IMG/VR virus record: IMGVR_UViG_3300042301_003774
Coordinates: 1-64,000 of that record
Length of the DNA: 64,000 nucleotides
Source of the DNA: a virus
Direction: 5' to 3' (one strand)
In this document: positions 42,384 through 51,448 of the stretch, piece after piece
Numbering within the stretch: position 1 is the first letter of the stretch
Layout: each line of letters opens with the position of its first letter
Program-made: the position numbers and the translations under genes
Notes under the pieces: generated by a model
Database searches by the model: none
What the model was told of the DNA's origin: nothing
Seen by the model: the letters and a program-made list of their open reading frames with translations, nothing else

Positions 42384-42747
42384 TAAAATACCTAAAGTTA
42401 TTGAAGTAGTTATAACCGGAAAATATAATGGTTATACCGATTTTTTTGAAAAGAATAAAACAAGAATTTACCAAGGTATTTTTGATTGTTTTAATTTGCT
42501 TAGCAATAGTAATAGAAAAACAATTAAATATCTTGTTCAGTCAACAACCGTTTCAGAATTAGTTGGGCCCGTTGATTTTAGCACAGAATTTGTTTTTAGA
42601 AAAAATGAGGCGGACATTCTTATTGATTTCATTTTAACTCATTTTGAAGAAATTGAAGAATATGAAAAATGTCAAGATATTTTAAATTTACATAAAAAGT
42701 TGACAAATTCAGAAAACATGTCTATATTAGAATTAACAAACGCATAA
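42376..42747 (+). CDS. Small protein coupled to RNA ligase
   Basis: A 123-residue protein starting eight bases before the ligase stop. It has an alpha/beta look: VIEVVITGKYNGYTDFF, then helical stretch ADILIDFILTHFEEIEEYEKCQ. No known motif. Co-translation with the RNA ligase suggests a link with RNA repair, but nothing in the sequence proves it. Confidence 0.55.
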   Translation: MNNKIPKVIEVVITGKYNGYTDFFEKNKTRIYQGIFDCFNLLSNSNRKTIKYLVQSTTVSELVGPVDFSTEFVFRKNEADILIDFILTHFEEIEEYEKCQDILNLHKKLTNSENMSILELTNA

Positions 42748-42775
42748 AAATACGTTTAGTTATTTCTTGCCAAAC

Positions 42776-42807
42776 TAACCCCTCGTTTCTACGTGGGGTT
42801 TTTTTAT
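42776..42807 (+). terminator. Terminator between convergent blocks
   Basis: Stem AACCCC / GGGGTT with a T run, shared by the rightward repair block and the end of the leftward island. Confidence 0.65.
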
Positions 42808-44222
42808 AAAATCATTCTTGATCCAATCAAGACATTACTTAATAATGGTGACCCATCTGCAGTATTACCACTTAGTTTATAATTGATACTAAGCCCAAAT
42901 CTTTTACTTAGTTTGTAATCAAATGATGAACCAATAAGATATCCCATATTTTTGTTTATTGTGGACGTGCCCGCCACACTATTCCAAGATATTGGAGCAA
43001 ACATTGTGAATATCTGTGGCGATATGGTTAATTTTTTACTGTATTGATATGGTTTGGTCCAAAACGCCACAACTGATGTTGAAGTGTTGTAGTCATACCC
43101 ACTTTTTGAATTTTTTAATAATAGATTTATTAATCCCAAATTATATCCAAACACACCTTTCTTCTGTGTTGGTTTTATCCAGGTATAACCTAATAAATTC
43201 ATGTAATTACCATTCAAATAAGCAAAAGATGATGAATATGAATGTATTGCGTTTAATTTACCATTCGAAAAATCCATTTTAGTGAATCCACCAGTAACAA
43301 TAAAAGTTTTCAGATCGCTCATTATAACAGTATTTGCGGAATAACTCTTATCACCCATTAATGATGATTTGGATACACCAATAGTTGCGGATTGTAACCA
43401 CCTACCCTCTGGTGTCTCAATTGTTGACAAATCAGACGATAACAACATAGGATTCGACACCGCAGCTTTTTCTTTTTTCTTTTCTTCCTTTTTTTCTTCC
43501 TTTTTTTCTTCTTTAGATTCTTCCTTTTTTTCCTCTGTTTTTGATTCTTCCTTTTTTTCTTCGCTTTTACTTTCGGTTTTTGATTCTTCTTTTGTCTCTG
43601 ATTTACTTTCTGTTTTACTTTCTGTTTTACTTTCTGTTTTACTTTCTGTTTTAGCTTCAGTTTTTGTGCTTGACGATGATGAACTACTAGAACCGCCAGA
43701 ACCACTTGAACTCGATGACGCCGGCGGTGGTGAGCTAGCGGCGCCACTTGCTGATGAACCCGCTGCACTACCTGCCGATGAACTAGCCGCGCTACTTGCG
43801 GATGAACTAGCAGCACTACTTGCTGACGAGCTTGCCGCTGTTGCAGCAGAACTTGAGGCAGCACTAGATGCAGCAGAACTAGCCGCTTGAGCTGCGGCAT
43901 TACTAGCTGCTTGTGCGGCCGCGTTTGTTACCGCTTGCTGTACTATTGGATTATTGATTACAGGACACGTAATAGCCTCGTAGGTAGCTTTAGTTGTAAG
44001 TAACCAACTCTGAACTACACCGGTTTGAACTTCGATAGGGCTAAACGTTCTAACTTGATTATAGAAAGATACGGTAGCATTCCCATTAATCATTGTGGTT
44101 GTCGCAACTTTACGTTCTCCGGTACACCTATCTACAAATGTTTGGGTATAAGTTTGGCCTATCGCTTTATTAACGAATAACGACAGAAGAATTATTGATA
44201 AACTTATTAACCATTTTTTCAT
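42804..44222 (-). CDS. Exported protein with low-complexity linkers and barrel-like C-terminus
   Basis: A 472-residue protein. A Sec signal (WLISLSIILLSLFVNKAIGQ) is followed by a small domain, then an Ala/Ser-rich stretch (about 105-180), a Ser/Gly run, and a long Lys/Glu run (KTESKTESKTESKTE, about 185-250). The last 200 residues have alternating beta strands ending in LSNVLIGSRMIL, like an outer-membrane barrel. ISPQIFTM and SFDYKLSKRFGLS resemble phrases in the barrel-like protein at 48257, so the two are probably paralogues. It is the distal gene of the exported-protein island. Confidence 0.6.
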   Translation of the reverse strand: MKKWLISLSIILLSLFVNKAIGQTYTQTFVDRCTGERKVATTTMINGNATVSFYNQVRTFSPIEVQTGVVQSWLLTTKATYEAITCPVINNPIVQQAVTNAAAQAASNAAAQAASSAASSAASSSAATAASSSASSAASSSASSAASSSAGSAAGSSASGAASSPPPASSSSSGSGGSSSSSSSSTKTEAKTESKTESKTESKTESKSETKEESKTESKSEEKKEESKTEEKKEESKEEKKEEKKEEKKKEKAAVSNPMLLSSDLSTIETPEGRWLQSATIGVSKSSLMGDKSYSANTVIMSDLKTFIVTGGFTKMDFSNGKLNAIHSYSSSFAYLNGNYMNLLGYTWIKPTQKKGVFGYNLGLINLLLKNSKSGYDYNTSTSVVAFWTKPYQYSKKLTISPQIFTMFAPISWNSVAGTSTINKNMGYLIGSSFDYKLSKRFGLSINYKLSGNTADGSPLLSNVLIGSRMIL

Positions 44223-44524
44223 TATCTATTTTTCGGCACTCTTGGCGGAATCGGTCTACTTAGTCTTGGTTGTGATCTACTTGGTCTATTAGGGGTAACA
44301 ACGGGTGCTTGCCTTAAGACAGGTCTTTGTCTTTGTATTATTATTGGTGTATAAAACGGTGGCCCCCAATTATAATTAAAAAAAAATGGTGATGGAACAT
44401 ACATGTTATCATACACCACTCTTTGTTTTCTTATCACTGAATCTTTTTGATCAACATAAACATACCTAACCGGTGCACAACCAAACGTCAGCAATAGTAG
44501 TGTAGTTAAAATTACGTTTTTCAT
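44222..44524 (-). CDS. Small lipoprotein
   Basis: A 100-residue protein with a lipoprotein signal MKNVILTTLLLLTFGCAPV (lipobox LTFGC). The mature part is Pro/Arg-rich with aromatic residues (YVPSPFFFNYNWGPPFYTP and PNRPSRSQPRLSRPIPPR). It overlaps both neighbours by one base, so translation is coupled. Unknown function; envelope location is supported by the signal. Confidence 0.7.
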   Translation of the reverse strand: MKNVILTTLLLLTFGCAPVRYVYVDQKDSVIRKQRVVYDNMYVPSPFFFNYNWGPPFYTPIIIQRQRPVLRQAPVVTPNRPSRSQPRLSRPIPPRVPKNR

Positions 44525-45243
44525 TATTTTTCAAAAATTCCTTTTTTAATCATTCTGTCTAATATTCTAGCACACGCAATGTCTAAAGCTTTTTTTGTTG
44601 CTATTGAAATAGTTGATTGGTTAAACTTAACTTCATCAACGGTTGCGTCTGATAATAATGTTAACTCTCTAGTTGTTTTTGCTTCACCAAGACCAGATCC
44701 TGAAAAAACAACACCAGTCTCAGCGTTAGTAAATCTAACTTGTAAACCGATACGAGTCACCATTAGATTTTTAACACCGTCTTTTAAGTTTACAGTCTCA
44801 TCTTCTGATACAGAATAATCATAACATTCAATTGTCACAAAATATTCAGCTAAGTTGATCTTACCTCTACCATCTAATTTATTTTCAGAAATACCAGCTT
44901 GAGATGCTTGGAATTGTTTAACCATTCGGTTTTTAATTTCCGTTTTATCTTCTGTAAACTTAAAACGATTTAAGTTTTCTAAATATTCCATTGAAATATT
45001 TGCAACGCCTAAACCTACTCTTTTTTCTTTAAGTTCGGGATACATCTCGTACATTTCATCACTAATTCCAGCTTTTAAGATCTGAATTGGAATTTGTTTA
45101 CCGTCATAATCTAAGAAACGCGAAATATCAATTGCAGTCTCAAACGATGCTTTATATTGTTCTGTTTGCGTTTTACCAATAGTTTGGGCAAATAACGATG
45201 TGCTAAAAAGTGTGATGAATAATAATAAAAATATTTTTTTCAT
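44524..45243 (-). CDS. CsgG/LPP20-like exported protein
   Basis: A 239-residue protein from the ATG at 45241-45243 (an upstream reading would start inside the neighbour). The signal is MKKIFLLLFITLFSTSLFAQ. The C-terminal region VTRIGLQVRFTNAETGVVFSG followed by STISIATKKALDIACARILDRM matches the CsgG pattern of the curli secretion channel, in which a beta-strand segment precedes an ISxAxxxA helix. The lipobox Cys of CsgG itself is missing. It is a candidate pore or periplasmic factor of the exported-protein island; the role is inferred. Confidence 0.6.
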   Translation of the reverse strand: MKKIFLLLFITLFSTSLFAQTIGKTQTEQYKASFETAIDISRFLDYDGKQIPIQILKAGISDEMYEMYPELKEKRVGLGVANISMEYLENLNRFKFTEDKTEIKNRMVKQFQASQAGISENKLDGRGKINLAEYFVTIECYDYSVSEDETVNLKDGVKNLMVTRIGLQVRFTNAETGVVFSGSGLGEAKTTRELTLLSDATVDEVKFNQSTISIATKKALDIACARILDRMIKKGIFEK

Positions 45244-45244
45244 A

Positions 45245-45466
45245 TTACTTTCCATTATAGAACACATTTTTAGGATTGTCTACAAATCGGCCATCTATTC
45301 TGATCGTCAACTCATTGGTGATTCTACTTATCTCTTCGTTATTATCTGTTACGTGTAAGAAAAGAAAGTATACTTGAAATGATAACGCAAATATTACCCA
45401 AGCCATCGCCATCATTAACATGGTTGAAGCCATTGCTTCTTTTATTTTTTCTAAATTAATAGTCAT
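45245..45466 (-). CDS. Small membrane protein
   Basis: A 73-residue protein from the ATG at 45464-45466 (a longer reading would overlap the neighbour). It has one strong hydrophobic segment, TMLMMAMAWVIFALSFQVYF (about 14-33), then LHVTDNNEEISRITNELTIRIDGRF, a short charged tail. Likely a single-pass inner-membrane protein. Its stop lies one base before the start of the CsgG-like gene, so the two may be coupled. Unknown function. Confidence 0.55.
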   Translation of the reverse strand: MTINLEKIKEAMASTMLMMAMAWVIFALSFQVYFLFLHVTDNNEEISRITNELTIRIDGRFVDNPKNVFYNGK

Positions 45467-45476
45467 ATATTTAATT

Positions 45477-45746
45477 TTAACCTTCGATAACATCTTGGCT
45501 ATCGTCTTTTTTATTTGAATTTTTGTTATTTATCCATTTATCAACGGATGCAATACCAAATGAACCAAGAGTAATAACTAAAAACCCATCGAAAATAAAT
45601 TCATTGATAAGTAACTCTTTCCCCAACCAACCTGTCACCAAGTCTACAACCAATGATATTACCATCATAATGAATGACGCGAATCCAACAACTGATTTTT
45701 CATTAATTGTGTTGTTGTCGTTAAATAAATCTTTTAAAAATCCCAT
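45477..45746 (-). CDS. Holin-like two-segment membrane protein
   Basis: An 89-residue protein from the ATG at 45744-45746. Two hydrophobic segments (VVGFASFIMMVISLVVDLV and FIFDGFLVITLGSFGIASV) and a charged C-terminus (NNKNSNKKDDSQDVIEG) match the general form of small phage holins. There is no endolysin gene beside it that I can recognise, so a lytic role is uncertain. It belongs to the group of inner-membrane proteins 45477-47522. Confidence 0.5.
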   Translation of the reverse strand: MGFLKDLFNDNNTINEKSVVGFASFIMMVISLVVDLVTGWLGKELLINEFIFDGFLVITLGSFGIASVDKWINNKNSNKKDDSQDVIEG

Positions 45747-45777
45747 AATTTTTGTTTTTTGTTTTTTTTTGTGTTTA

Positions 45778-46386
45778 TTATCCTTCCATATGCATCTCAG
45801 CATATTCGTCTTTAACTTTACCACACTTTAGACATTCTTCAGTTCCATCACCGTCTAAGTCACCCCAAACGTGTTCACATTGCCTGTGTGCAAAATATTC
45901 ATCGATTTTACCGTCACCATCGAAATCTAAACCATCCATTACACCGTCACCATCTTCATCCACTTCAACACCTACTTTAGGTTGGACAGTTGCTTGGACA
46001 GTTTGTCCAACTTCCCCACTAACTTCCTCACTTGTTGGTAAAACTAATGGAAATACATTGGTTGGAACTATTGGATTATTTGGTAAATCGGCAGTATTAC
46101 TTAATGATGTGCCATCTTCCTCATCCATTTTCTGAACTAACATTTTATCCTTATCGGTATCACTAAACCAATAGTCAATGATTTTACCATAAGAACCAAT
46201 GAAAGCACCCAATAACAATAGTAGAAGTTCTTTCCATTCTCCTTCAATTGCGGATTTATTTAGGATTGCCCCAAATATCCCCATAATGATTATCATAAAT
46301 CCACCTAATACGATGGCAGTGATGAACCATCTACGTTTCATCATATTACCTAATAGCTCCTTAAAACCACCTGCTTCTTCTTTCAT
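45778..46386 (-). CDS. Membrane protein with calcium-binding-like loops
   Basis: A 202-residue protein. Two hydrophobic segments lie near the start (WFITAIVLGGFMIIIMGIFGA and a second around LLLLLGAFIGSYG). After a Pro/Val-rich linker comes a loop cluster DEDGDGVMDGLDFDGDGKIDEYF, typical of thrombospondin-type or EF-hand-like calcium sites, then a Cys-His set (CEHVW ... CLKCGK) that resembles a zinc ribbon. Calcium and zinc binding are inferred. Unknown partner; it lies between two other membrane proteins. Confidence 0.6.
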   Translation of the reverse strand: MKEEAGGFKELLGNMMKRRWFITAIVLGGFMIIIMGIFGAILNKSAIEGEWKELLLLLLGAFIGSYGKIIDYWFSDTDKDKMLVQKMDEEDGTSLSNTADLPNNPIVPTNVFPLVLPTSEEVSGEVGQTVQATVQPKVGVEVDEDGDGVMDGLDFDGDGKIDEYFAHRQCEHVWGDLDGDGTEECLKCGKVKDEYAEMHMEG

Positions 46387-46414
46387 TTTAATATTCTAGT
46401 TTAACTTTAAATTA

Positions 46415-46741
46415 TTACCACTTTGGTGCTTCTTCTTTAAACTCATCACCTTCTTTTTTCTTAGGCTTAGCGGCTGGTTGAGCTGCTGGTTGGGCTGACC
46501 CGGCCTTTTCTTTAATAATCACCGTTTTACCCCCTCCAGCTGATTGTTGTTGCTGATTAGAGTTAGTGATATTAATTACTGGTGCGGCTTGCTGTACTGG
46601 TGCTGGATCATCACCACCACCTGTTATTTGAGTTATACCCCAGGTACCTAATCCCATTACAGCTGTTGTTATTACACCGATAATAGTCTTTTTTAATCCG
46701 GATAAAGTTCCGTCATTTGCATTTTCTACTTCTTCTGACAT
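46415..46741 (-). CDS. Single-pass membrane protein with Gln/Ala-rich tail
   Basis: A 108-residue protein. A hydrophobic segment (KTIIGVITTAVMGLGTWGITQI, about 18-39) is followed by Gly, Gln and Ala-rich low complexity and a Lys-rich end (AAKPKKKEGDEFKEEAPKW). This is the general form of a spanin or scaffold subunit, but no specific family is visible. Function unknown. Confidence 0.55.
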   Translation of the reverse strand: MSEEVENANDGTLSGLKKTIIGVITTAVMGLGTWGITQITGGGDDPAPVQQAAPVINITNSNQQQQSAGGGKTVIIKEKAGSAQPAAQPAAKPKKKEGDEFKEEAPKW

Positions 46742-46802
46742 TTTATTTGTTTTTAATTTTTAGTTTATTTAATTACCACCCAAATACCTCAAATGTTTAA
46801 TA

Positions 46803-47522
46803 TTATACACCAAACGCTTTAGTAAATCCTTCAGGACAAGTTTTTGTACATATCAAATCTGCAATAACTGGTGCAAATGCCGCTCCAATTGCAATACCAA
46901 CTCCAGCCGGTGTTGCCCATAACTCTGCAGAATCTAAACTTTTACCTAAACAATTTGAAATTATATTTTTTAATAGTGTATGGTCAATACTATCACTAAC
47001 GTATGGTATTGCTAAAAATCCTTCTGTTATAATTTCAGTCATTGCCATTACTACAACCACTTTAGCTGCTTTATCTGCAGTATAAAGAATTGGTTGTGCC
47101 ATAAATGATAATGTGGTTGATGCTACTGCACCTTCAGGTTGTTCTGGTGCAAATGCTGCTGCACAACCCAATCCAATAGCTGCGGTTACCGCTATATTAC
47201 AAGCATTTTTATCTGCCCATTGGTATGCATCTATTACACCTTCTTTTACTTCTTCATACCCTTCTTTAATTTCAGATACTATTTGTTTTTCAACCAAATC
47301 AATTATTGGCGCAACTTCTTCATTCCACTCTCTACCAGTTACATCTTCAATTCTATGATTTATTTCAGGATGAGCGTGAATATATGCTATTGCTCTAGAA
47401 CTAAGTCCCCATGTTTCACATATTGAACCATCCCAATCTCCACCATTACCATACATTCTTACATAATTGTCACCGCAATCTGAGCGATGATATACTATTC
47501 CGTCTCCGTTTTTGTCTGCCAT
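46803..47522 (-). CDS. Unassigned protein with hydrophobic helices
   Basis: A 239-residue protein. The first 70 residues are soluble, with an NGDGIVYHRSDCGDNYVRMYG segment. Residues about 110-230 contain three hydrophobic helices (VTAAIGLGCAAAF, KVVVVMAMTEIITEGFLAI, GVGIAIGAAFAPVIADL). This could be a pore or toxin-like effector or a lysis protein, but no motif supports that. Two TATAAATA motifs, rather than TATTTATA, precede the ATG. Function unknown. Confidence 0.5.
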   Translation of the reverse strand: MADKNGDGIVYHRSDCGDNYVRMYGNGGDWDGSICETWGLSSRAIAYIHAHPEINHRIEDVTGREWNEEVAPIIDLVEKQIVSEIKEGYEEVKEGVIDAYQWADKNACNIAVTAAIGLGCAAAFAPEQPEGAVASTTLSFMAQPILYTADKAAKVVVVMAMTEIITEGFLAIPYVSDSIDHTLLKNIISNCLGKSLDSAELWATPAGVGIAIGAAFAPVIADLICTKTCPEGFTKAFGV

Positions 47523-47545
47523 AATATTTATATTTTTATTTATAG
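47523..47545 (-). promoter_or_regulatory. Two coding-strand TATAAATA motifs
   Basis: Coding-strand TATAAATA occurs twice in the 25 bases before the ATG at 47522. TATAAATA is the classic T4 late element, opposite in orientation to the motif seen at most other starts here. Confidence 0.35.
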
Positions 47546-47911
47546 TTTATTAAAATCTGTAATTCCTAATTGGTTGTTTTTAGAATCAAATAATCCGATT
47601 CTATATGCTGATGATGGTAATGCTGAAGTATATACTTTTAGTATATTATCACCAGCTTTAACCGTTACAACCTCCTTAGAGACAACTTTATTGGAAATAT
47701 CAAAAATCTTTATTGTTACTGGTTGCTCAACATCAATCTTTACGTTCATTGCAACCTCATTAGTTACAAAGGCAGTTTCTAGCTTAATACCAACCGAATT
47801 TTTTATTTGTAGGGCTGGAGTAACTTGCTGAGTTGGTAGTTCAAAAATATCATCCTTTGAACAACCTACTAACCCAACCACAATTAACGCGAATATTACC
47901 GTTTTTTTCAT
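47540..47911 (-). CDS. Lipoprotein with beta-rich domain
   Basis: A 123-residue lipoprotein: MKKTVIFALIVVGLVGCSKDD with lipobox GLVGC. The mature part has six or more beta strands, including VTIKIFDISNKVVSKEVVTVKAGDN and a closing SAYRIGLFDSKNN phrase. That order is typical of C-terminal sorting or Por-secretion-like beta domains, but no clear sorting signal is visible. It pairs with the similar lipoprotein at 47913 (gap of one base), so they are likely paralogues. Confidence 0.65.
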   Translation of the reverse strand: MKKTVIFALIVVGLVGCSKDDIFELPTQQVTPALQIKNSVGIKLETAFVTNEVAMNVKIDVEQPVTIKIFDISNKVVSKEVVTVKAGDNILKVYTSALPSSAYRIGLFDSKNNQLGITDFNKL

Positions 47912-47912
47912 T

Positions 47913-48257
47913 TTACTTAATTATTAATGTTGTTTTATTTAGTTCTTTTTTATCAATATCTTCTAGTAATAAATATAAATACTTGCCCGAAATACTTTTG
48001 GTATAAATTTTCTTAACATTTTCACCATTTTGGCCCGTAAATCTTTCTCGGCTAATGACTTGCCCGGTTGTTTTATCTATTAATGTCAATGTATATATCC
48101 CGGCAACCGGTAAATTAAAATATATCGATTGGCCATTAATCACAGTACTTTCATTAATGGCAAATATGTCATCCTTTGCTATAACGTCAGGTAACGGTAA
48201 TTCTGGTTTTGTACACCCAACCAATAAAATAAATGATATTAATAATAATTTTTTCAT
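47913..48257 (-). CDS. Second beta-rich lipoprotein
   Basis: A 114-residue lipoprotein: MKKLLLISFILLVGCTKPE with lipobox LLVGC. Like its neighbour it has an Ig-like beta order (IYTLTLIDKTTGQVISRERF, then GKYLYLLLEDIDKKELNKT). It overlaps the barrel gene by one base. The two lipoproteins and the barrel are probably expressed as one unit. Function unknown. Confidence 0.65.
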   Translation of the reverse strand: MKKLLLISFILLVGCTKPELPLPDVIAKDDIFAINESTVINGQSIYFNLPVAGIYTLTLIDKTTGQVISRERFTGQNGENVKKIYTKSISGKYLYLLLEDIDKKELNKTTLIIK

Positions 48258-49150
48258 TAGAATTTAAAGTTTGTTCCTATCATAAATAGGATTGGATTTG
48301 CCTTTTTATATCCTACGGATTCTGATAACTTATCCCAAGTTGTGTTGTATCTAAGATTAGTATTCAATACAAATCTTTTAGTTATTTTCCAGTTCATAGA
48401 TAGCCCATAATACAAGTCCAAATTGAAGTCATCTACATATGCCAAATCTGATTCGGTGCCATCTTTAAATACTTTGTATATATCGCTCATAGCAAATACC
48501 TGTGGCGAAATGTCTACCCTCTTTGTTTTTAGTGTGTACGTATACATCACCATACCTCTATAAGTAAGTTCGGATGATGCTGGCATTTGTGGATATATTA
48601 AATCTAAAAAATCTCCATTCACATCCACCGTGTACCTTCCTTTCCATTCACCTTGGTATGTTCCCCAAAATGATTTTGATGCTGTTAAACTATAACCAAA
48701 TGTCCCCCATTTTTCGGTTCTAAACACATCAATAAATGATAGGTTAATATCTTTTTGAAAGTCAAAGTCCGTAGAATAAAATGTTTGTATTGTGGTAGTT
48801 CTTTTTTCTGTGTTTCTACTTAGGCCATAACCAACACCATAATAGTCCCATATAGGATTTATAGATGCTGCAAATGAGTGTCCCCATTGCCCGTTTTTTG
48901 ATGATTTCTGATACCCTAAATTAAGTGTTGTGGAAACCTGCCTACCAATTATACCAACCGAAAGGTTTGATGATGATAAGACATCCTTTGAAAAATTAAC
49001 ATAGGATTGTAATATACCCACATCATTCCAATCATCACTTTCCCCAAATAATTCTTTTGCGGATAGTTGCAACGTGTCGGGTTTTTGTATCTGTGCATTT
49101 GTAACAAATGTTATCGAAATTAGTGACAGAATTATTAATAGTTTTTTCAT
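48257..49150 (-). CDS. Outer-membrane beta-barrel-like protein
   Basis: A 297-residue protein with a Sec signal (MKKLLIILSLISITFVTNAQ) and then long amphipathic strands with Tyr/Phe/Trp girdles, ending in Phe (ILFMIGTNFKF), as outer-membrane barrels do. DISPQVFAMSDIY and WKITKRFVLNTNLRYN resemble phrases in the 472-residue protein, supporting duplication. It could form a channel or anchor in the host outer membrane. The barrel call is from pattern only. Confidence 0.6.
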   Translation of the reverse strand: MKKLLIILSLISITFVTNAQIQKPDTLQLSAKELFGESDDWNDVGILQSYVNFSKDVLSSSNLSVGIIGRQVSTTLNLGYQKSSKNGQWGHSFAASINPIWDYYGVGYGLSRNTEKRTTTIQTFYSTDFDFQKDINLSFIDVFRTEKWGTFGYSLTASKSFWGTYQGEWKGRYTVDVNGDFLDLIYPQMPASSELTYRGMVMYTYTLKTKRVDISPQVFAMSDIYKVFKDGTESDLAYVDDFNLDLYYGLSMNWKITKRFVLNTNLRYNTTWDKLSESVGYKKANPILFMIGTNFKF

Positions 49151-51447
49151 TAGTTAACTTTTACTTTTAATTGACCACCGGCTTTATTTACCGCATCAGT
49201 AGCAGATAATGACGTCAAACCTAATACCCCCTCAATACCAACCTGAGGAATAAATGTTAATTTATATTCTGTTGTTTTGTCTAATAATGTCGATCCGTCT
49301 GTAATTAATGAACCTAAATTAATATAAGTGCCCCCGTCAACACCAAAATTTGTTGGGTTGCCTTTTGTTTTAAAATCAACTTTTTCAAATTTTAACGCGG
49401 TATTGTCATAATTTATTTGAAATTGTGTTCCAACTAACTCTTGCTGTAATGGATCTATCGATATTGTTATAATGACTTTACCACCAATATTTTCACCCAT
49501 TAGGTAAGCATTTATTTGATTTGAAACTGAGTTAGTTGATAAACTCATAGTTCTCATAGAATTACTAGCAACAGAGCTAACAGTTTGTTGTGCCGAATGG
49601 GATAAATTCACATCCCCAATCCAAGTCACGCTAACGTTATAGGTATTATTAAGTGTACCACTATTCAAGTTAAACGGTAATAAACTTCTTGTTGAATTTA
49701 ATTGTGTTTTCCAATTAGATTTAGTGACCGCATCGTAATCCGATTTATTATAAAGTTTCATCAAATAGGTTAACGCGGAATATTGTGTTAGTGTTGTTAC
49801 CCCTGTTAAATGTTGTAACAATTTATATGTATCAGATTCGTTAAACACACCATTACCGTCCACATCTGCATTCATAAACTGAATACCATTTGTAAATTCA
49901 TTCCCGCTTTGATCGCCAAATATGCCACCATTTGATAATTCCTTAAATGCTATAAACACATCTGAAACAGTTACAATGCTATTATACAACGTGTTTAAAT
50001 CCGTTTGATTTGTGTATGATAAATCAATTCCATGTTGTTTAAAAGATTGAATTAGTGTAAATGCAAATTCAGCTCTTAAACCGTAAAATCCGTTTCCGGC
50101 CCTAATAAACGAAGCAAATGACGAACCAGAAAAATTAAATTGAGTTGATGTGTAAACATAAACTTCAGTCCATCCATTTGGATCATATGAATTAAATGTT
50201 ACAGGGCCATTCCATAAATCAAATAACTGTAAACTAGTGATTGTAGATGGTGTTGAAACTACCCCATTAACCTCTCTACTATCAATACCAATTCTATACC
50301 TTTGGTTAATTGCGTCATAATCATATATCACACACCATTCTACATCCCCAGTGGTTGTTGTTGCTCTAGTACCGCCATTATTAACTTTTACAGCATCCAA
50401 ATCGTTTGTAATATCAACTTTACCCAATCCACTTATTGCTCTAGACGTATTTGTTGTTGTACCCCATGTATTATTTACAAATGTGTTTGCTTTTGCTGAA
50501 AATTTAGTCTCATCAACATTAGGTCCAAAATCAAAATTGAATCTTGCAGTTAAAACATCTCCGTTTGTGTGTGTTACCGAATTTGTGTAAAATTCAGTAA
50601 ATGTTGCATCATCGGGATTAGTCCAAGTTCCATATTCAATTATATAGGGATTATTCCAATTGTTTGATAAATCATTCCACGTTGATTGACCATTCCAATT
50701 TGTTACCGCATAATTCTCACTACCATTATTACCATTTGGTTCACCAGGTGCCCAGTTGTTATACACACCTGGAATATTACCCGCCGTTTGTCCGTTTGAG
50801 GTTTTCATTACCGTCCCCTTTTCAGGTCCAGCATCTATTACCCAAGTTCCATCTCTAACCTCATCGGTTGCCGCAAACCATATATTAGCTTGTGGTACAT
50901 TAGCAAATATAAAAGCATTTTCCGATGCCGATGTTATTGTTACTAAATACCCTGTCTGTCCTTTGAATGTTGTTAATAACGATGCGGCTCTTGCTCCAGT
51001 GTATGTTGTACCTGTTGATATTGGTCTATAAAAGTGTCCATTTACACCATTGTAGAAAAATCCAACAGGATTAACAGTTGCTGCTACCGATATTTGAACA
51101 TTACCGACTACCGAGCCTGTGGTTATTTTTAAAGATGCTAATGCATTATTGATATTAGCCATTGTACCTGTTACCACTAAACGAGTTTTATTACCTGTTA
51201 AAGTAAATCCACTTGCTGCGGTTAAACCCGTTGTTGTATTAAGATAGAACGTAGTATTTGTTGGTGGATTAACTAAACTGATTGACGCTAATAAAGTTGA
51301 TGTTGAGCTAAATCCACTCAATACAAACCCACTTGCATCTTGTCCGTTTGTGGAGGGTATAAATGACTTAGAGTCCGGAGCAGATACACTCTGTCCGAAC
51401 CCTAAAAATGAGATTAGTAAAAAACATATTACTAATAATTTCTTCAT
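49150..51447 (-). CDS. Large secreted protein with C-type lectin, dockerin-like and cohesin-like parts
   Basis: A 765-residue protein with a Sec signal (MKKLLVICFLLISFLGFGQ). Domains in order: a cadherin-like N-terminal segment; a C-type lectin fold (about 125-275: TITSASENAFIFANVPQANIW, WAPGEPNGNN, YIIEYG); a long beta region; a dockerin-like Ca loop (DVDGNGVFNESDTYKLLQHL); and a cohesin-like C-terminus (ISIDPLQQELVGTQFQINYD). No T9SS sorting tail is evident. Its C-terminal half is paralogous to the 546-residue neighbour. A surface or extracellular glycan-binding role is likely, but unproven. Confidence 0.6.
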   Translation of the reverse strand: MKKLLVICFLLISFLGFGQSVSAPDSKSFIPSTNGQDASGFVLSGFSSTSTLLASISLVNPPTNTTFYLNTTTGLTAASGFTLTGNKTRLVVTGTMANINNALASLKITTGSVVGNVQISVAATVNPVGFFYNGVNGHFYRPISTGTTYTGARAASLLTTFKGQTGYLVTITSASENAFIFANVPQANIWFAATDEVRDGTWVIDAGPEKGTVMKTSNGQTAGNIPGVYNNWAPGEPNGNNGSENYAVTNWNGQSTWNDLSNNWNNPYIIEYGTWTNPDDATFTEFYTNSVTHTNGDVLTARFNFDFGPNVDETKFSAKANTFVNNTWGTTTNTSRAISGLGKVDITNDLDAVKVNNGGTRATTTTGDVEWCVIYDYDAINQRYRIGIDSREVNGVVSTPSTITSLQLFDLWNGPVTFNSYDPNGWTEVYVYTSTQFNFSGSSFASFIRAGNGFYGLRAEFAFTLIQSFKQHGIDLSYTNQTDLNTLYNSIVTVSDVFIAFKELSNGGIFGDQSGNEFTNGIQFMNADVDGNGVFNESDTYKLLQHLTGVTTLTQYSALTYLMKLYNKSDYDAVTKSNWKTQLNSTRSLLPFNLNSGTLNNTYNVSVTWIGDVNLSHSAQQTVSSVASNSMRTMSLSTNSVSNQINAYLMGENIGGKVIITISIDPLQQELVGTQFQINYDNTALKFEKVDFKTKGNPTNFGVDGGTYINLGSLITDGSTLLDKTTEYKLTFIPQVGIEGVLGLTSLSATDAVNKAGGQLKVKVN

Positions 51448-51448
51448 A

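Noticed and set aside
43369-43890. ORFs opposite and in other frames of the Ala/Ser and Lys/Glu low-complexity region
   Set aside because: They arise from the repeated codons of the 472-residue exported protein.
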